Of a DNA stretch of 64,000 bases, positions 16,762 to 24,504 are shown piece by piece. Source of the stretch: Affinundibacterium baiyunense (lineage in GTDB: Bacteria > Pseudomonadota > Gammaproteobacteria > Burkholderiales > Burkholderiaceae_D); the NCBI RefSeq assembly GCF_018139645.1, contig NZ_JAGSPM010000001.1, positions 372,001-436,000 on the forward strand, read 5' to 3'. Numbering within the stretch: position 1 is the stretch's first letter; the number at the start of each line of letters is the position of its first letter. The translations under genes and the position numbers were made by a program. The notes beneath the pieces are model-generated. The model had not been told where the DNA came from. It saw only the letters and a program-made list of their open reading frames with translations, and searched no databases.

Positions 16762-18452
16762 AACAGCATCTACATCCATCTTCACAGCAAGCAAATACAC
16801 AATCTCCCTATGAGTCACCTCGCACCTTATGGGCGGTGGTGATAGGCTTTCTAATCGTATGGTTTTACATGCTTGGTGCACGAACCTTGGTGCCTACCGA
16901 TGAAGGCAGATATGCCGAAATGGCGCGCGAAATGGTGGCAACTGGCGATTGGATCACACAACGCTTAAACGGCATCAAATACTTTGAAAAGCCACCGCTA
17001 CAAAATTGGATGAACGCGCTCACTTTCAGTTTGTTTGGATTAGGTGACTGGCAAGCAAGACTATGGACAGGATTATGCGGTTTGATTGGTATCGCGATCT
17101 CTAGCTATACCGCATTCAAAATTTACGGTCGTCGTATTGCAATCAGTACGGCTGTCATTCTAGGCTCCAGTTTTTACTGGGCGGCGATGGGGCACGTCAA
17201 TTCGCTCGACATGGGCTTGTCTGGAATGATGACACTGGCCTTGTGTGGCTTATTACTGTCGCAACGCGATGGTGCCAATGCAAAAGAACAACGTAATGGT
17301 ATGTTGCTATGTTGGGCTGGGATGGCGCTAGCAACAATGTCGAAAGGCTTGATTGGTTTTGTTTTGCCTGGCGCAGTGTTGGTTTTATATACGATCTGGA
17401 CGCGTGATTTTGGCCTGTGGTTACGCTTACACATGGGTAAAGGATTGCTGTTATTTTTCGCTATTACAGCACCATGGTTTATTTTGGTTTGGCAAGCGAA
17501 CCCTGAGCATCCGCACTTCTTCTTTATTCATGAGCACTTCCAACGTTTTACCAGCACGATTCATAAGCGTGGTGGTGCTTGGTACTATTTCTTCCCTCTA
17601 TTGTTGATTGGAATTCTGCCTTGGTTAGGCTTGTTATTGCAAAGTATGTTCGCCAGTTTGCGTAAAGAACAAAGCCAATTTCAAGCAAAGAAAATGTTGC
17701 TGACTTGGGCTGTATTCATTTTCTTTTTCTTTAGTATTTCTGGGTCAAAGCTCCCATCTTATATTTTGCCAATTTTTCCTGCGCTAGCAATTTTGATTGC
17801 CTGTCAGTTAGAGAGCATATCCACACTGAGTCTACGCATCAATGCATTAATCATGACGCTAATCGGTGCGGCATCCATCTTTATGACACCGAAAATCGCA
17901 GGCATGGCAAAACACGTCTATGAAGCACCGTTTTATGCCGCCATGATTCCTTGGGCATATGCTGCCGCTGGCTTGACTTTGATTGGTGGTTTGTTCGCTT
18001 TAATTTATGCGCAACGTAATAAAGACTGGTCAGTCTTAAGTTTAGCGATTACCGTGTTCTTGGCAGGGCAAGCACTGTTCTTGGGCCATGACACTTGGGG
18101 TAAATATAATGCCGGCGTGTATCATTTAACGGCAATTCAAGCTGAACTAAAAGCCGATACACCAATTTTTTCAGTTGGACGCTACGAGCAAGCTTTACCA
18201 TTTTATTTACAGCGCACAACGATATTGGTTGAACATCCTGACGAAATGCAGTTTGGTGTCGGTATTCAGCCAGAACTTTGGATTCCGAAACAAACGGACT
18301 TTGTCCTCAAATGGCGTGATATGCATGCCAAGGGGCAAAACGCGGTTGCGTTTGTACGTCAAGAAATTTATGACGATTTACAAAAACAGAATTTGCCGAT
18401 GCGCGTGATAGGGCATGATCCTAAACGCGTCATTATCGCTATTCCCCACTAA
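16758..18452 (+). CDS. arnT: ArnT-like lipid A 4-amino-4-deoxy-L-arabinose transferase (GT83 family)
   Basis: Inner-membrane glycosyltransferase expected to move L-Ara4N from undecaprenyl phosphate to lipid A phosphates on the periplasmic side, lowering negative charge and raising resistance to cationic peptides. The catalytic loop after the first span is intact: PTDEGRYAEMAREM (acidic DE near residue 49) then GDWITQRLNGIKYFEKPPLQ. About a dozen hydrophobic spans follow, then a soluble C-terminal domain (residues ~450-564). Length 564 is close to the family's 550. Its start overlaps the Mth938-like gene and arnB follows 48 bases later. Transfer specificity is inferred from the operon. Confidence 0.88.
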   Translation: MKQHLHPSSQQANTQSPYESPRTLWAVVIGFLIVWFYMLGARTLVPTDEGRYAEMAREMVATGDWITQRLNGIKYFEKPPLQNWMNALTFSLFGLGDWQARLWTGLCGLIGIAISSYTAFKIYGRRIAISTAVILGSSFYWAAMGHVNSLDMGLSGMMTLALCGLLLSQRDGANAKEQRNGMLLCWAGMALATMSKGLIGFVLPGAVLVLYTIWTRDFGLWLRLHMGKGLLLFFAITAPWFILVWQANPEHPHFFFIHEHFQRFTSTIHKRGGAWYYFFPLLLIGILPWLGLLLQSMFASLRKEQSQFQAKKMLLTWAVFIFFFFSISGSKLPSYILPIFPALAILIACQLESISTLSLRINALIMTLIGAASIFMTPKIAGMAKHVYEAPFYAAMIPWAYAAAGLTLIGGLFALIYAQRNKDWSVLSLAITVFLAGQALFLGHDTWGKYNAGVYHLTAIQAELKADTPIFSVGRYEQALPFYLQRTTILVEHPDEMQFGVGIQPELWIPKQTDFVLKWRDMHAKGQNAVAFVRQEIYDDLQKQNLPMRVIGHDPKRVIIAIPH

Positions 18453-18500
18453 TTTCTTATCTGCTGCTACGGCCGTTTTACCGTTTTTTAGAAAGTTTTT

Positions 18501-19625
18501 ATGAGCGCAACAGCTACCTTTCTCCCCTTCACAAAGCCAAGTATTGATGAAGAAACTATTAGCGCGGTGAATGAGGTTTTACGTTCAGGTTGGCTTACCA
18601 GCGGCCCTAAAGTGAAAGAATTAGAGGCACAATTGTCTGCCTATTTTGGTGGACGACCGGTTCGCACATTTAATTCGGGCACATGCACAATGGAAATAGC
18701 GCTCCGCATCGCCGGAATTGGCGCGGGCGACGAAGTGATCACCACGCCTAACTCATGGGTCGCCACTGCCAATGTGATCATTGAAGTCGGCGCAACCCCG
18801 GTGTTTGTAGATATTGATCCCAAGACGCACAACATTGACCTGAACAAAGTAGAAGCGGCGATCACTGCACGTACCAAAGCAATTATTCCGGTACACATGT
18901 GTGGTTTGCCATGCGATATGGATCAGTTGTACGCACTCGCACAAAAACATCGTTTGCGCGTGGTAGAAGATGCTGCACAAGCTATCGGGTCAACTTGGAA
19001 TGGACAACGCATTGGTGCTTTTGGTGATTTTGTGTCATTCAGTTTTCAAGTCAATAAAAACATCATGACTGCCGAAGGTGGTTGTCTGGTATTGAATAAT
19101 GAAGCAGAAGCAAAGTTGGCGGAGAAGTATCGATTGCAAGGTGTGTCGCGCAGTGGTCTAGACGGCATCGATGTTGATGTACTCGGTGGAAAATACAATA
19201 TGACCGATCTTTCTGCCGCAATTGGATTAGGACAATTAAAGCGCTTGCATGAATTTAATGCGCAAAGAAAAAAACTTGCGCTGCATTATTTCGATCAATT
19301 TGGTAAAGATTTTGAATCAAGTACGGGCGCGGAATTGCCTGTTGCCGATTTCACTAACTCAAATTGGCACATGTTTCATATCGTCTTGCCCGAGCGAATT
19401 CATCGCGCAGAGTTTATGCAAAAGATGCTCGATCTTGGGATCGGTTTGGGTTACCACTATCGTCCTATCCATTTATTTACATTGTATCGTGAGCGTGGTT
19501 TTACCGATGGCATGTTCCCAATTGCAGAAAGAATAGGCAAACAAATCGTTACCTTGCCCTTATTCCCAAACATGAACGAAAGCGATGTTGATCGCGTAGT
19601 CGCCGCAGTAAAATCTTGTCTTTGA
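18501..19625 (+). CDS. arnB: UDP-4-amino-4-deoxy-L-arabinose aminotransferase ArnB (DegT/DnrJ/EryC1 family)
   Basis: PLP-dependent sugar aminotransferase converting the UDP-4-keto-pentose to UDP-L-Ara4N using glutamate. Motifs seen: TFNSGTCTMEIALRIAGIG for phosphate binding, VVEDAAQAIGS, and the PLP lysine in FSFQVNKNIMTAEGGCL (about residue 190). The C-terminal YHYRPIHLFTLYRERG and LPLFPNMNESDVDRVV blocks are shared with E. coli ArnB. Normal length (374). It sits between arnT and arnC, 22 bases before the latter, and works with the split ArnA products below. Confidence 0.92.
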   Translation: MSATATFLPFTKPSIDEETISAVNEVLRSGWLTSGPKVKELEAQLSAYFGGRPVRTFNSGTCTMEIALRIAGIGAGDEVITTPNSWVATANVIIEVGATPVFVDIDPKTHNIDLNKVEAAITARTKAIIPVHMCGLPCDMDQLYALAQKHRLRVVEDAAQAIGSTWNGQRIGAFGDFVSFSFQVNKNIMTAEGGCLVLNNEAEAKLAEKYRLQGVSRSGLDGIDVDVLGGKYNMTDLSAAIGLGQLKRLHEFNAQRKKLALHYFDQFGKDFESSTGAELPVADFTNSNWHMFHIVLPERIHRAEFMQKMLDLGIGLGYHYRPIHLFTLYRERGFTDGMFPIAERIGKQIVTLPLFPNMNESDVDRVVAAVKSCL

Positions 19626-19647
19626 TATTTTAATTACAGAAGCTCAC

Positions 19648-20598
19648 ATGCATCCTGAACTTTCAGTCGTTATTCCCGTGTACAACGAGGAAGCTGGACT
19701 TGCCAAACTCTATGCCAGACTTTATCCCGCCTTAGATAAATTGGCAGAACGCGGTATTACTTACGAAATCGTGTTCGTCAATGACGGTAGTCGAGACCGC
19801 TCTGCTGAAATTTTGGCTGAGCAATTTCGCGCAAGGCCCGATGTCACCCGCGTCGTCTTATTTAATGGTAATTACGGTCAACACATGGCAATCTTGGCTG
19901 GATTTCAAGCAACTCGTGGCGATATCGTTGTTACGCTCGATGCAGACTTGCAAAATCCACCAGAAGAAATTGGTGCGCTGGTCGATAAAATGCGCGAAGG
20001 CTATGACTATGTCGGCTCAATTCGTCGAAAACGTCAGGATGCGGCATGGCGCACCTATCTCTCAAAAGCGATGAATCGCCTGCGTGAAAAAATCACGCGT
20101 ATCAAAATTACTGATCAAGGCAATATGCTGCGCGCCTATGGTCGAAATGTAATCAATCTCATCAATCAGTGCAGCGAGGTCAATACTTTTGTACCCGCCC
20201 TCGCCTATACCTTTGCCCGCAAACCGACAGAAATTGTGGTCGAACATGAAGAACGTACTGCGGGTGAATCAAAGTATTCATTCTATAGTTTGATTCGTCT
20301 CAATTTCGATTTGATGACGGGCTTTTCCATCATGCCATTGCAGCTATTCTCCATGATGGGGATGATCTTATCTGGTTTGTCAGGTGGATTGGTGGTCTTG
20401 CTATTGATTCGTCGATTCTTTCTCGGTGCCGAGGCCGAAGGCTTATTCACTTTGTTTGCAATTGCCTTCTTCTTGATGGGCGTGATTTTATTTGGTATTG
20501 GTCTACTTGGTGAATACGTTGGTCGTATTTACCAGCAAGTACAAGGTCGTCCACGTTTCGTCGTTCAAACAATCTTGGAAGAAAAATCCAGAGAATAA
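19648..20598 (+). CDS. arnC: Undecaprenyl-phosphate 4-deoxy-4-formamido-L-arabinose transferase ArnC
   Basis: GT2-family enzyme that attaches the formylated pentose to undecaprenyl phosphate on the cytoplasmic face. Seen: SVVIPVYNEEAGL at the start, FVNDGSRDRSAE, the DXD-like TLDADLQNPPEEI, and EERTAGESKYSFYSLIRLN. Two C-terminal membrane spans (about residues 230-285: MMGMILSGLSGGLVVLLLI and LFAIAFFLMGVILFGIGLL) anchor it, as in ArnC/DPM1-like proteins. It precedes the formyltransferase gene by 7 bases. Assignment rests on both sequence and operon context. Confidence 0.92.
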   Translation: MHPELSVVIPVYNEEAGLAKLYARLYPALDKLAERGITYEIVFVNDGSRDRSAEILAEQFRARPDVTRVVLFNGNYGQHMAILAGFQATRGDIVVTLDADLQNPPEEIGALVDKMREGYDYVGSIRRKRQDAAWRTYLSKAMNRLREKITRIKITDQGNMLRAYGRNVINLINQCSEVNTFVPALAYTFARKPTEIVVEHEERTAGESKYSFYSLIRLNFDLMTGFSIMPLQLFSMMGMILSGLSGGLVVLLLIRRFFLGAEAEGLFTLFAIAFFLMGVILFGIGLLGEYVGRIYQQVQGRPRFVVQTILEEKSRE

Positions 20599-20605
20599 AT
20601 TAATC

Positions 20606-21562
20606 ATGAGCACTACCGGATTTGCCCAAACAGCCGAACAGCCGACACCTTCCGCGGTGGTCTTTGCGTATCACACAGTTGGTGTACGCAGCATTAAAAC
20701 CTTACTTGCGCGTGGTATCGATATTCGCTTGGTGGTTAGTCATGAAGATAGTGCAAACGAAACGATCTGGTTTGAATCGGTTGCTGCTTTATGTGAGGAA
20801 CATGATATTCCTCGTATCACGCCAGAGAACCCAAATACTCCTGAAATCATCGCCCAAATCGCGGCTTTAAAGCCAGATTTTATTTTCAGCTTTTACTATC
20901 GAAACATGCTGTCGGCAGAAGTGTTAGAAATAGCTTCGCACGGTGCCTATAACTTGCATGGTTCATTGCTACCCAAGTACCGCGGTCGGGTTCCGGTCAA
21001 TTGGGCAGTCTTGCACGGAGAGACTGAAACCGGTGCAACTTTGCATGAGATGACAGTCAAGCCAGATGCGGGGGCGATTATTGCGCAAACTAGCGTACCT
21101 ATTTTGCCTGATGACACCGCGTTTGAGGTCTTTGGAAAACTGAGTGTCGCCGCTGAACAAACATTATGGAATGCCTTGCCTTCATTAATTGCTGGTACGG
21201 CTACAAAAATTCCCAACGATTTGAGTCAAGGGAGTTATTTCGGTGGTCGTAAGCCAGAAGATGGTCGCATCGATTGGAGTCAATCAGCGCAACAAGTTTA
21301 TAACTTGCACAGAGCTGTTGCGCCACCGTATCCAGGCGCGTTCACAGAACATGATGGTAAAACATTTATTATTGAAAAAGCACGTATTTTTAAGCACACC
21401 ACATTAAAACTGCCTGCAAATTTGCCGCTTGGCATATCTGTAGTGGATAATGTCACCTTTGGCGTTTGTGGTGATGGAAAAGCAATCGAGATTTTAGCTT
21501 TACAGCATCAAGGTTGCACGATGGATAATCAAGCATTAGCAAAGTTTTTCGGTCGTACTTAA
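20606..21562 (+). CDS. UDP-L-Ara4N formyltransferase (stand-alone ArnA N-terminal domain)
   Basis: A 318-residue formyltransferase that uses 10-formyl-tetrahydrofolate to N-formylate UDP-L-Ara4N. The formyltransferase active-site run is visible: FSFYYRNMLSAEVL, then HGSLLPKYRGRVPVNW with catalytic Asn/His and GATLHEMTVKPDAG with the Asp. In E. coli this domain is fused to the decarboxylase in ArnA; here the two are separate genes in the same order, 144 bases apart. The ATG at 20606 is chosen; the open frame extends 38 codons into arnC but that part is not conserved. Other UDP-amino-sugar formyltransferases are possible alternatives, but the operon argues for Ara4N. Confidence 0.88.
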   Translation: MSTTGFAQTAEQPTPSAVVFAYHTVGVRSIKTLLARGIDIRLVVSHEDSANETIWFESVAALCEEHDIPRITPENPNTPEIIAQIAALKPDFIFSFYYRNMLSAEVLEIASHGAYNLHGSLLPKYRGRVPVNWAVLHGETETGATLHEMTVKPDAGAIIAQTSVPILPDDTAFEVFGKLSVAAEQTLWNALPSLIAGTATKIPNDLSQGSYFGGRKPEDGRIDWSQSAQQVYNLHRAVAPPYPGAFTEHDGKTFIIEKARIFKHTTLKLPANLPLGISVVDNVTFGVCGDGKAIEILALQHQGCTMDNQALAKFFGRT

Positions 21563-21706
21563 TGTTATTTTTGCACAAAAAGTATTGACAAAAAATCCGC
21601 GGCAATTTGCGATTGTTAGACAGTTGGTTTGCTTTTCATTAGCGATACAAACTGTAGCGACCTCACTATTCGAATTCCTACTATTTAATCTTTCAGAGAA
21701 ATCATT

Positions 21707-22747
21707 ATGAAAAAAGTCCTCATCCTCGGTGTAAATGGTTTTATTGGTCACCACTTATCCAAGCGCATCTTAGAAACAACCGATTGGGAAGTGTATGGCA
21801 TGGATATGCAAACCGAGCGTTTGGGTGACTTGCTGAATCATCCACGTATGCATTTCTTTGAAGGCGACATCACGATCAATAAAGAATGGGTTGAATACCA
21901 TATCAAAAAGTGTGATGTGATCTTGCCTTTGGTGGCGATTGCGACGCCATCGACTTATGTAAAGCAACCATTACGAGTATTTGAACTCGACTTCGAAGCC
22001 AACTTACCTATCGTTCGTTCTGCTGCAAAGTATGGCAAACACTTGGTATTTCCATCAACATCTGAAGTGTATGGCATGTGCCATGACCAAGAATTCGATC
22101 CAGAGAACTCAGAACTCATTTGCGGCCCGATCAACAAACCACGTTGGATTTATTCCTGCGCTAAACAATTGATGGATCGCGTGATCTGGGGCTATGGCAT
22201 GGAAGGCCTGAACTTCACTTTGTTCCGCCCATTTAACTGGATTGGTGCAGGCTTAGATTCTATTCATACACCGAAAGAAGGTAGCTCACGCGTTGTGACG
22301 CAATTCTTTGGTCATATCGTACGTGGAGAAAATATCTCTTTGGTTGATGGTGGAGCACAAAAACGTGCGTTTACATACATCGACGACGGTATTGATGCCT
22401 TGGTTCGTATCATCGCAAACAAGGATGGCGTAGCTTCTGGTAAGATTTACAATATTGGCAATCCTTCCAATAACCACTCTATTCGTGAGCTGGCACATAT
22501 GATGCTGGAGTTGGCTACAGAATATCCTGAATACGCTGAGTCTGCTAAAAAAGTACAGCTGACTGAAACGACTTCAGCAGCATACTACGGTGGCGGCTAT
22601 CAAGATGTACAAAATCGTGTACCTAAGATTACGAACACTTGTGAAGAATTAGGCTGGAAACCAACAACCACCATGGCTGATGCAATGCGTCACATCTTTG
22701 ATGCTTACCGTAGCCAGGTAGCTCAAGCGCGCGCGTTAATGGATTAA
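21707..22747 (+). CDS. arnA: UDP-glucuronate decarboxylase (stand-alone ArnA C-terminal domain)
   Basis: NAD-dependent SDR-type enzyme that oxidises and decarboxylates UDP-glucuronate to UDP-4-keto-pentose, the first committed step to L-Ara4N. The Rossmann motif LGVNGFIGHHLS starts at residue 7, the catalytic Tyr-Lys occurs as RWIYSCAKQLMDRVIW, and the ArnA-specific PFNWIGAGLDSIHTPKEGSS block carries the conserved Arg/Ser region. At 346 residues it equals the ArnA C-terminal domain. A 144-base gap separates it from the formyltransferase gene, longer than elsewhere in the operon, and contains a TTGACA at 21585-21590 that might serve an internal promoter. Confidence 0.92.
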   Translation: MKKVLILGVNGFIGHHLSKRILETTDWEVYGMDMQTERLGDLLNHPRMHFFEGDITINKEWVEYHIKKCDVILPLVAIATPSTYVKQPLRVFELDFEANLPIVRSAAKYGKHLVFPSTSEVYGMCHDQEFDPENSELICGPINKPRWIYSCAKQLMDRVIWGYGMEGLNFTLFRPFNWIGAGLDSIHTPKEGSSRVVTQFFGHIVRGENISLVDGGAQKRAFTYIDDGIDALVRIIANKDGVASGKIYNIGNPSNNHSIRELAHMMLELATEYPEYAESAKKVQLTETTSAAYYGGGYQDVQNRVPKITNTCEELGWKPTTTMADAMRHIFDAYRSQVAQARALMD

Positions 22748-22785
22748 TAGATCAATGGAGTAATAGCGTCAAATTTACTACTTAC

Positions 22786-22814
22786 AAAGCGCGTACGATT
22801 AGATAACGCGCTTT
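22786..22814 (+). repeat. Hairpin between the ArnA-C gene and arnD
   Basis: A perfect 9-bp inverted repeat (AAAGCGCGT / ACGCGCTTT) with an 11-base loop. It is not followed by a T-run, so it does not look like an intrinsic terminator. It may act in mRNA stability or partial attenuation before arnD. Confidence 0.45.
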
Positions 22815-22865
22815 GGTGAACGACCAATTCCAAATTACTTTCAAAAAAATTCAACAGTTTTATAG

Positions 22866-23819
22866 ATGCCCACGATCGTATTAAAGATTGATGTGGACAC
22901 TTACCGAGGCACCCGCGAAGGTGTGCCGAGTTTAGTGCGCATCCTCAAGCAACATCAAGCGAATGCCACATTCTTGTTTTCCTTAGGAAAGGATCACACA
23001 GGATGGGCATTGCGTCGTGCATTTCGGCCTGGTTTTTTCAAGAAGGTATCACGCACTTCAGTCTTAGAGCATTACGGTTTTAAAACGCTGACGTATGGTG
23101 TTTTTTTACCAGCACCAGATATCGGTAAAGAATGTGTAGAAGAAATGCGTGCAGCAAAAAGAGCTGGCTTCGAATGTGGCATCCACTGCTGGGATCACGT
23201 AGTTTGGCAAGACAATGTCCGTCGACGTGGCGAAGCATGGACTCAAAGACAAATGCAGGCTGCATATGATCGCTATATTGAAATTTTTGGTGCACCACCA
23301 AAAACTTTCGGTGCGGCTGGTTGGCAAATGAATCGACATGCGTTTGCACAATTAGACCAATTTGGCATTCGCTATACTTCTGACACCCGTGCATTATTGA
23401 ACGAAGATGGATCACTAGAGAATCCAGCTGCAGGCCCCTATCGTTTAAGTGATGGTGATGAAGTATTTGAAGCAGTACAAATGCCAACGACACTACCAAC
23501 CTTGGATGAACTGCTAGGTGTAGAAATACATGGTGCGGAAATTACTGAAGCGAATATTGCAGCGCATATTTTGTCTCTAACTACTGAGCAAAAAAATCAT
23601 GTATTTACGATGCATGCGGAACTTGAAGGACAAAAGCTTGCCCCCATATTGATAGAATTGTTGAATGGTTGGAGTGAGCAAGGTTATCAGTTCATTTCGA
23701 TGGGGCAATATTATGCTCAATTAAAGGAGCAAGAACTGCCAGTTCATCCAATTTCATGGCGAGAATTACCAGGGCGTTCAGGCGAGCTACTCGCTTTTGA
23801 TGCTAAACCAATACGATAA
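22866..23819 (+). CDS. arnD: 4-deoxy-4-formamido-L-arabinose-phosphoundecaprenol deformylase ArnD
   Basis: Polysaccharide-deacetylase (NodB-like) protein that removes the formyl group from the undecaprenyl-linked sugar before export. ArnD hallmarks: VLKIDVDTYRGTREGVPSL at residues 5-23 (catalytic Asp pair), GIHCWDHVVWQ (metal His), AAGWQMN, and TMHAELEGQK near the C-terminus. Length 317 is close to the usual ~300. The next genes are unrelated (bcp), so arnE, arnF and ugd are not part of this cluster and the flippase step must be encoded elsewhere or done by another protein. Confidence 0.92.
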   Translation: MPTIVLKIDVDTYRGTREGVPSLVRILKQHQANATFLFSLGKDHTGWALRRAFRPGFFKKVSRTSVLEHYGFKTLTYGVFLPAPDIGKECVEEMRAAKRAGFECGIHCWDHVVWQDNVRRRGEAWTQRQMQAAYDRYIEIFGAPPKTFGAAGWQMNRHAFAQLDQFGIRYTSDTRALLNEDGSLENPAAGPYRLSDGDEVFEAVQMPTTLPTLDELLGVEIHGAEITEANIAAHILSLTTEQKNHVFTMHAELEGQKLAPILIELLNGWSEQGYQFISMGQYYAQLKEQELPVHPISWRELPGRSGELLAFDAKPIR

Positions 23820-23851
23820 AGCACTCCACCACACATTTTCAGGAGATACTC

Positions 23852-24337
23852 GTGTCAGATATTCATAGTACAGTTAGCGCCATAGGTTGCACAGTGCCAC
23901 AATTTTCAGCAGCAATGACTGGCGCTTCTGAATTTCAGTTATCCGCTTACGCTGGCAAGAAAGTCATTCTGTATTTTTATCCGAAAGACAATACCCCAGG
24001 CTGTACTACAGAGAGTATCGCCTTCCGTGAAATACATCAGCAACTTCAAGAAAATAATGCGGTGATTTTTGGTATTAGCCGCGATAGCTTACGTTCGCAT
24101 GAAGGCTTCAAAAGCAAGCTTGAATTGCCATTTGAATTAATTTCTGATCCAGATGAAACACTTTGCCTGATGTTTAATGTAATGAAAATGAAAAACATGT
24201 ATGGTAAACAAGTGCGCGGCATAGAGCGCAGTACATTTGTGATTGACGAATCTGGTAAATTAGTGAAAGAATGGCGTGGAGTGAAGGTCGCCGATCATGC
24301 TCAAGCCGTATTAGATTTTGTGAGTAATCAAAGTTAA
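23852..24337 (+). CDS. bcp: Thioredoxin-dependent thiol peroxidase, Bcp/PrxQ type
   Basis: Peroxiredoxin that reduces hydrogen and organic peroxides. The peroxidatic Cys lies at about residue 51 in KDNTPGCTTESIAFRE. The resolving Cys five residues later found in E. coli Bcp is absent (Ala-Phe there), so this is the one-Cys-at-helix form and may use another Cys (about residue 109) or an external thiol. The start is a GTG at 23852 with AGGAGA seven bases upstream, a strong site that decides the call. It follows arnD by 32 bases and is closed by the terminator at 24362. Confidence 0.92.
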   Translation: MSDIHSTVSAIGCTVPQFSAAMTGASEFQLSAYAGKKVILYFYPKDNTPGCTTESIAFREIHQQLQENNAVIFGISRDSLRSHEGFKSKLELPFELISDPDETLCLMFNVMKMKNMYGKQVRGIERSTFVIDESGKLVKEWRGVKVADHAQAVLDFVSNQS

Positions 24338-24361
24338 TTGAAACCCCATCTTCATCCGATC

Positions 24362-24412
24362 AAAGCCGTTTCAGAAGACTGCAGTGTCTTCTCAAGCGGC
24401 TTTTGTTTTTTC
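24362..24412 (+). terminator. Rho-independent terminator after bcp
   Basis: Two nested stems, AAAGCCG/CGGCTTT outside and AGAAGAC/GTCTTCT inside, precede TTTTGTTTTTTC. It separates the arn-bcp unit from the phoH-like gene. Confidence 0.85.
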
Positions 24413-24504
24413 TCAGCCCCTGCAAAAGCAAACCCGCAACTATTGCATTATTTATTTTTTTCTCGTTTTCCTTTTATTTCTCCAATTTTTATTAAGAGGT
24501 TCTA

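Noticed and set aside
20492..20605. 38-codon N-terminal extension of the formyltransferase frame
   Set aside because: It reads through the end of arnC in another frame and has no similarity to formyltransferases; the ATG at 20606 starts the conserved domain.
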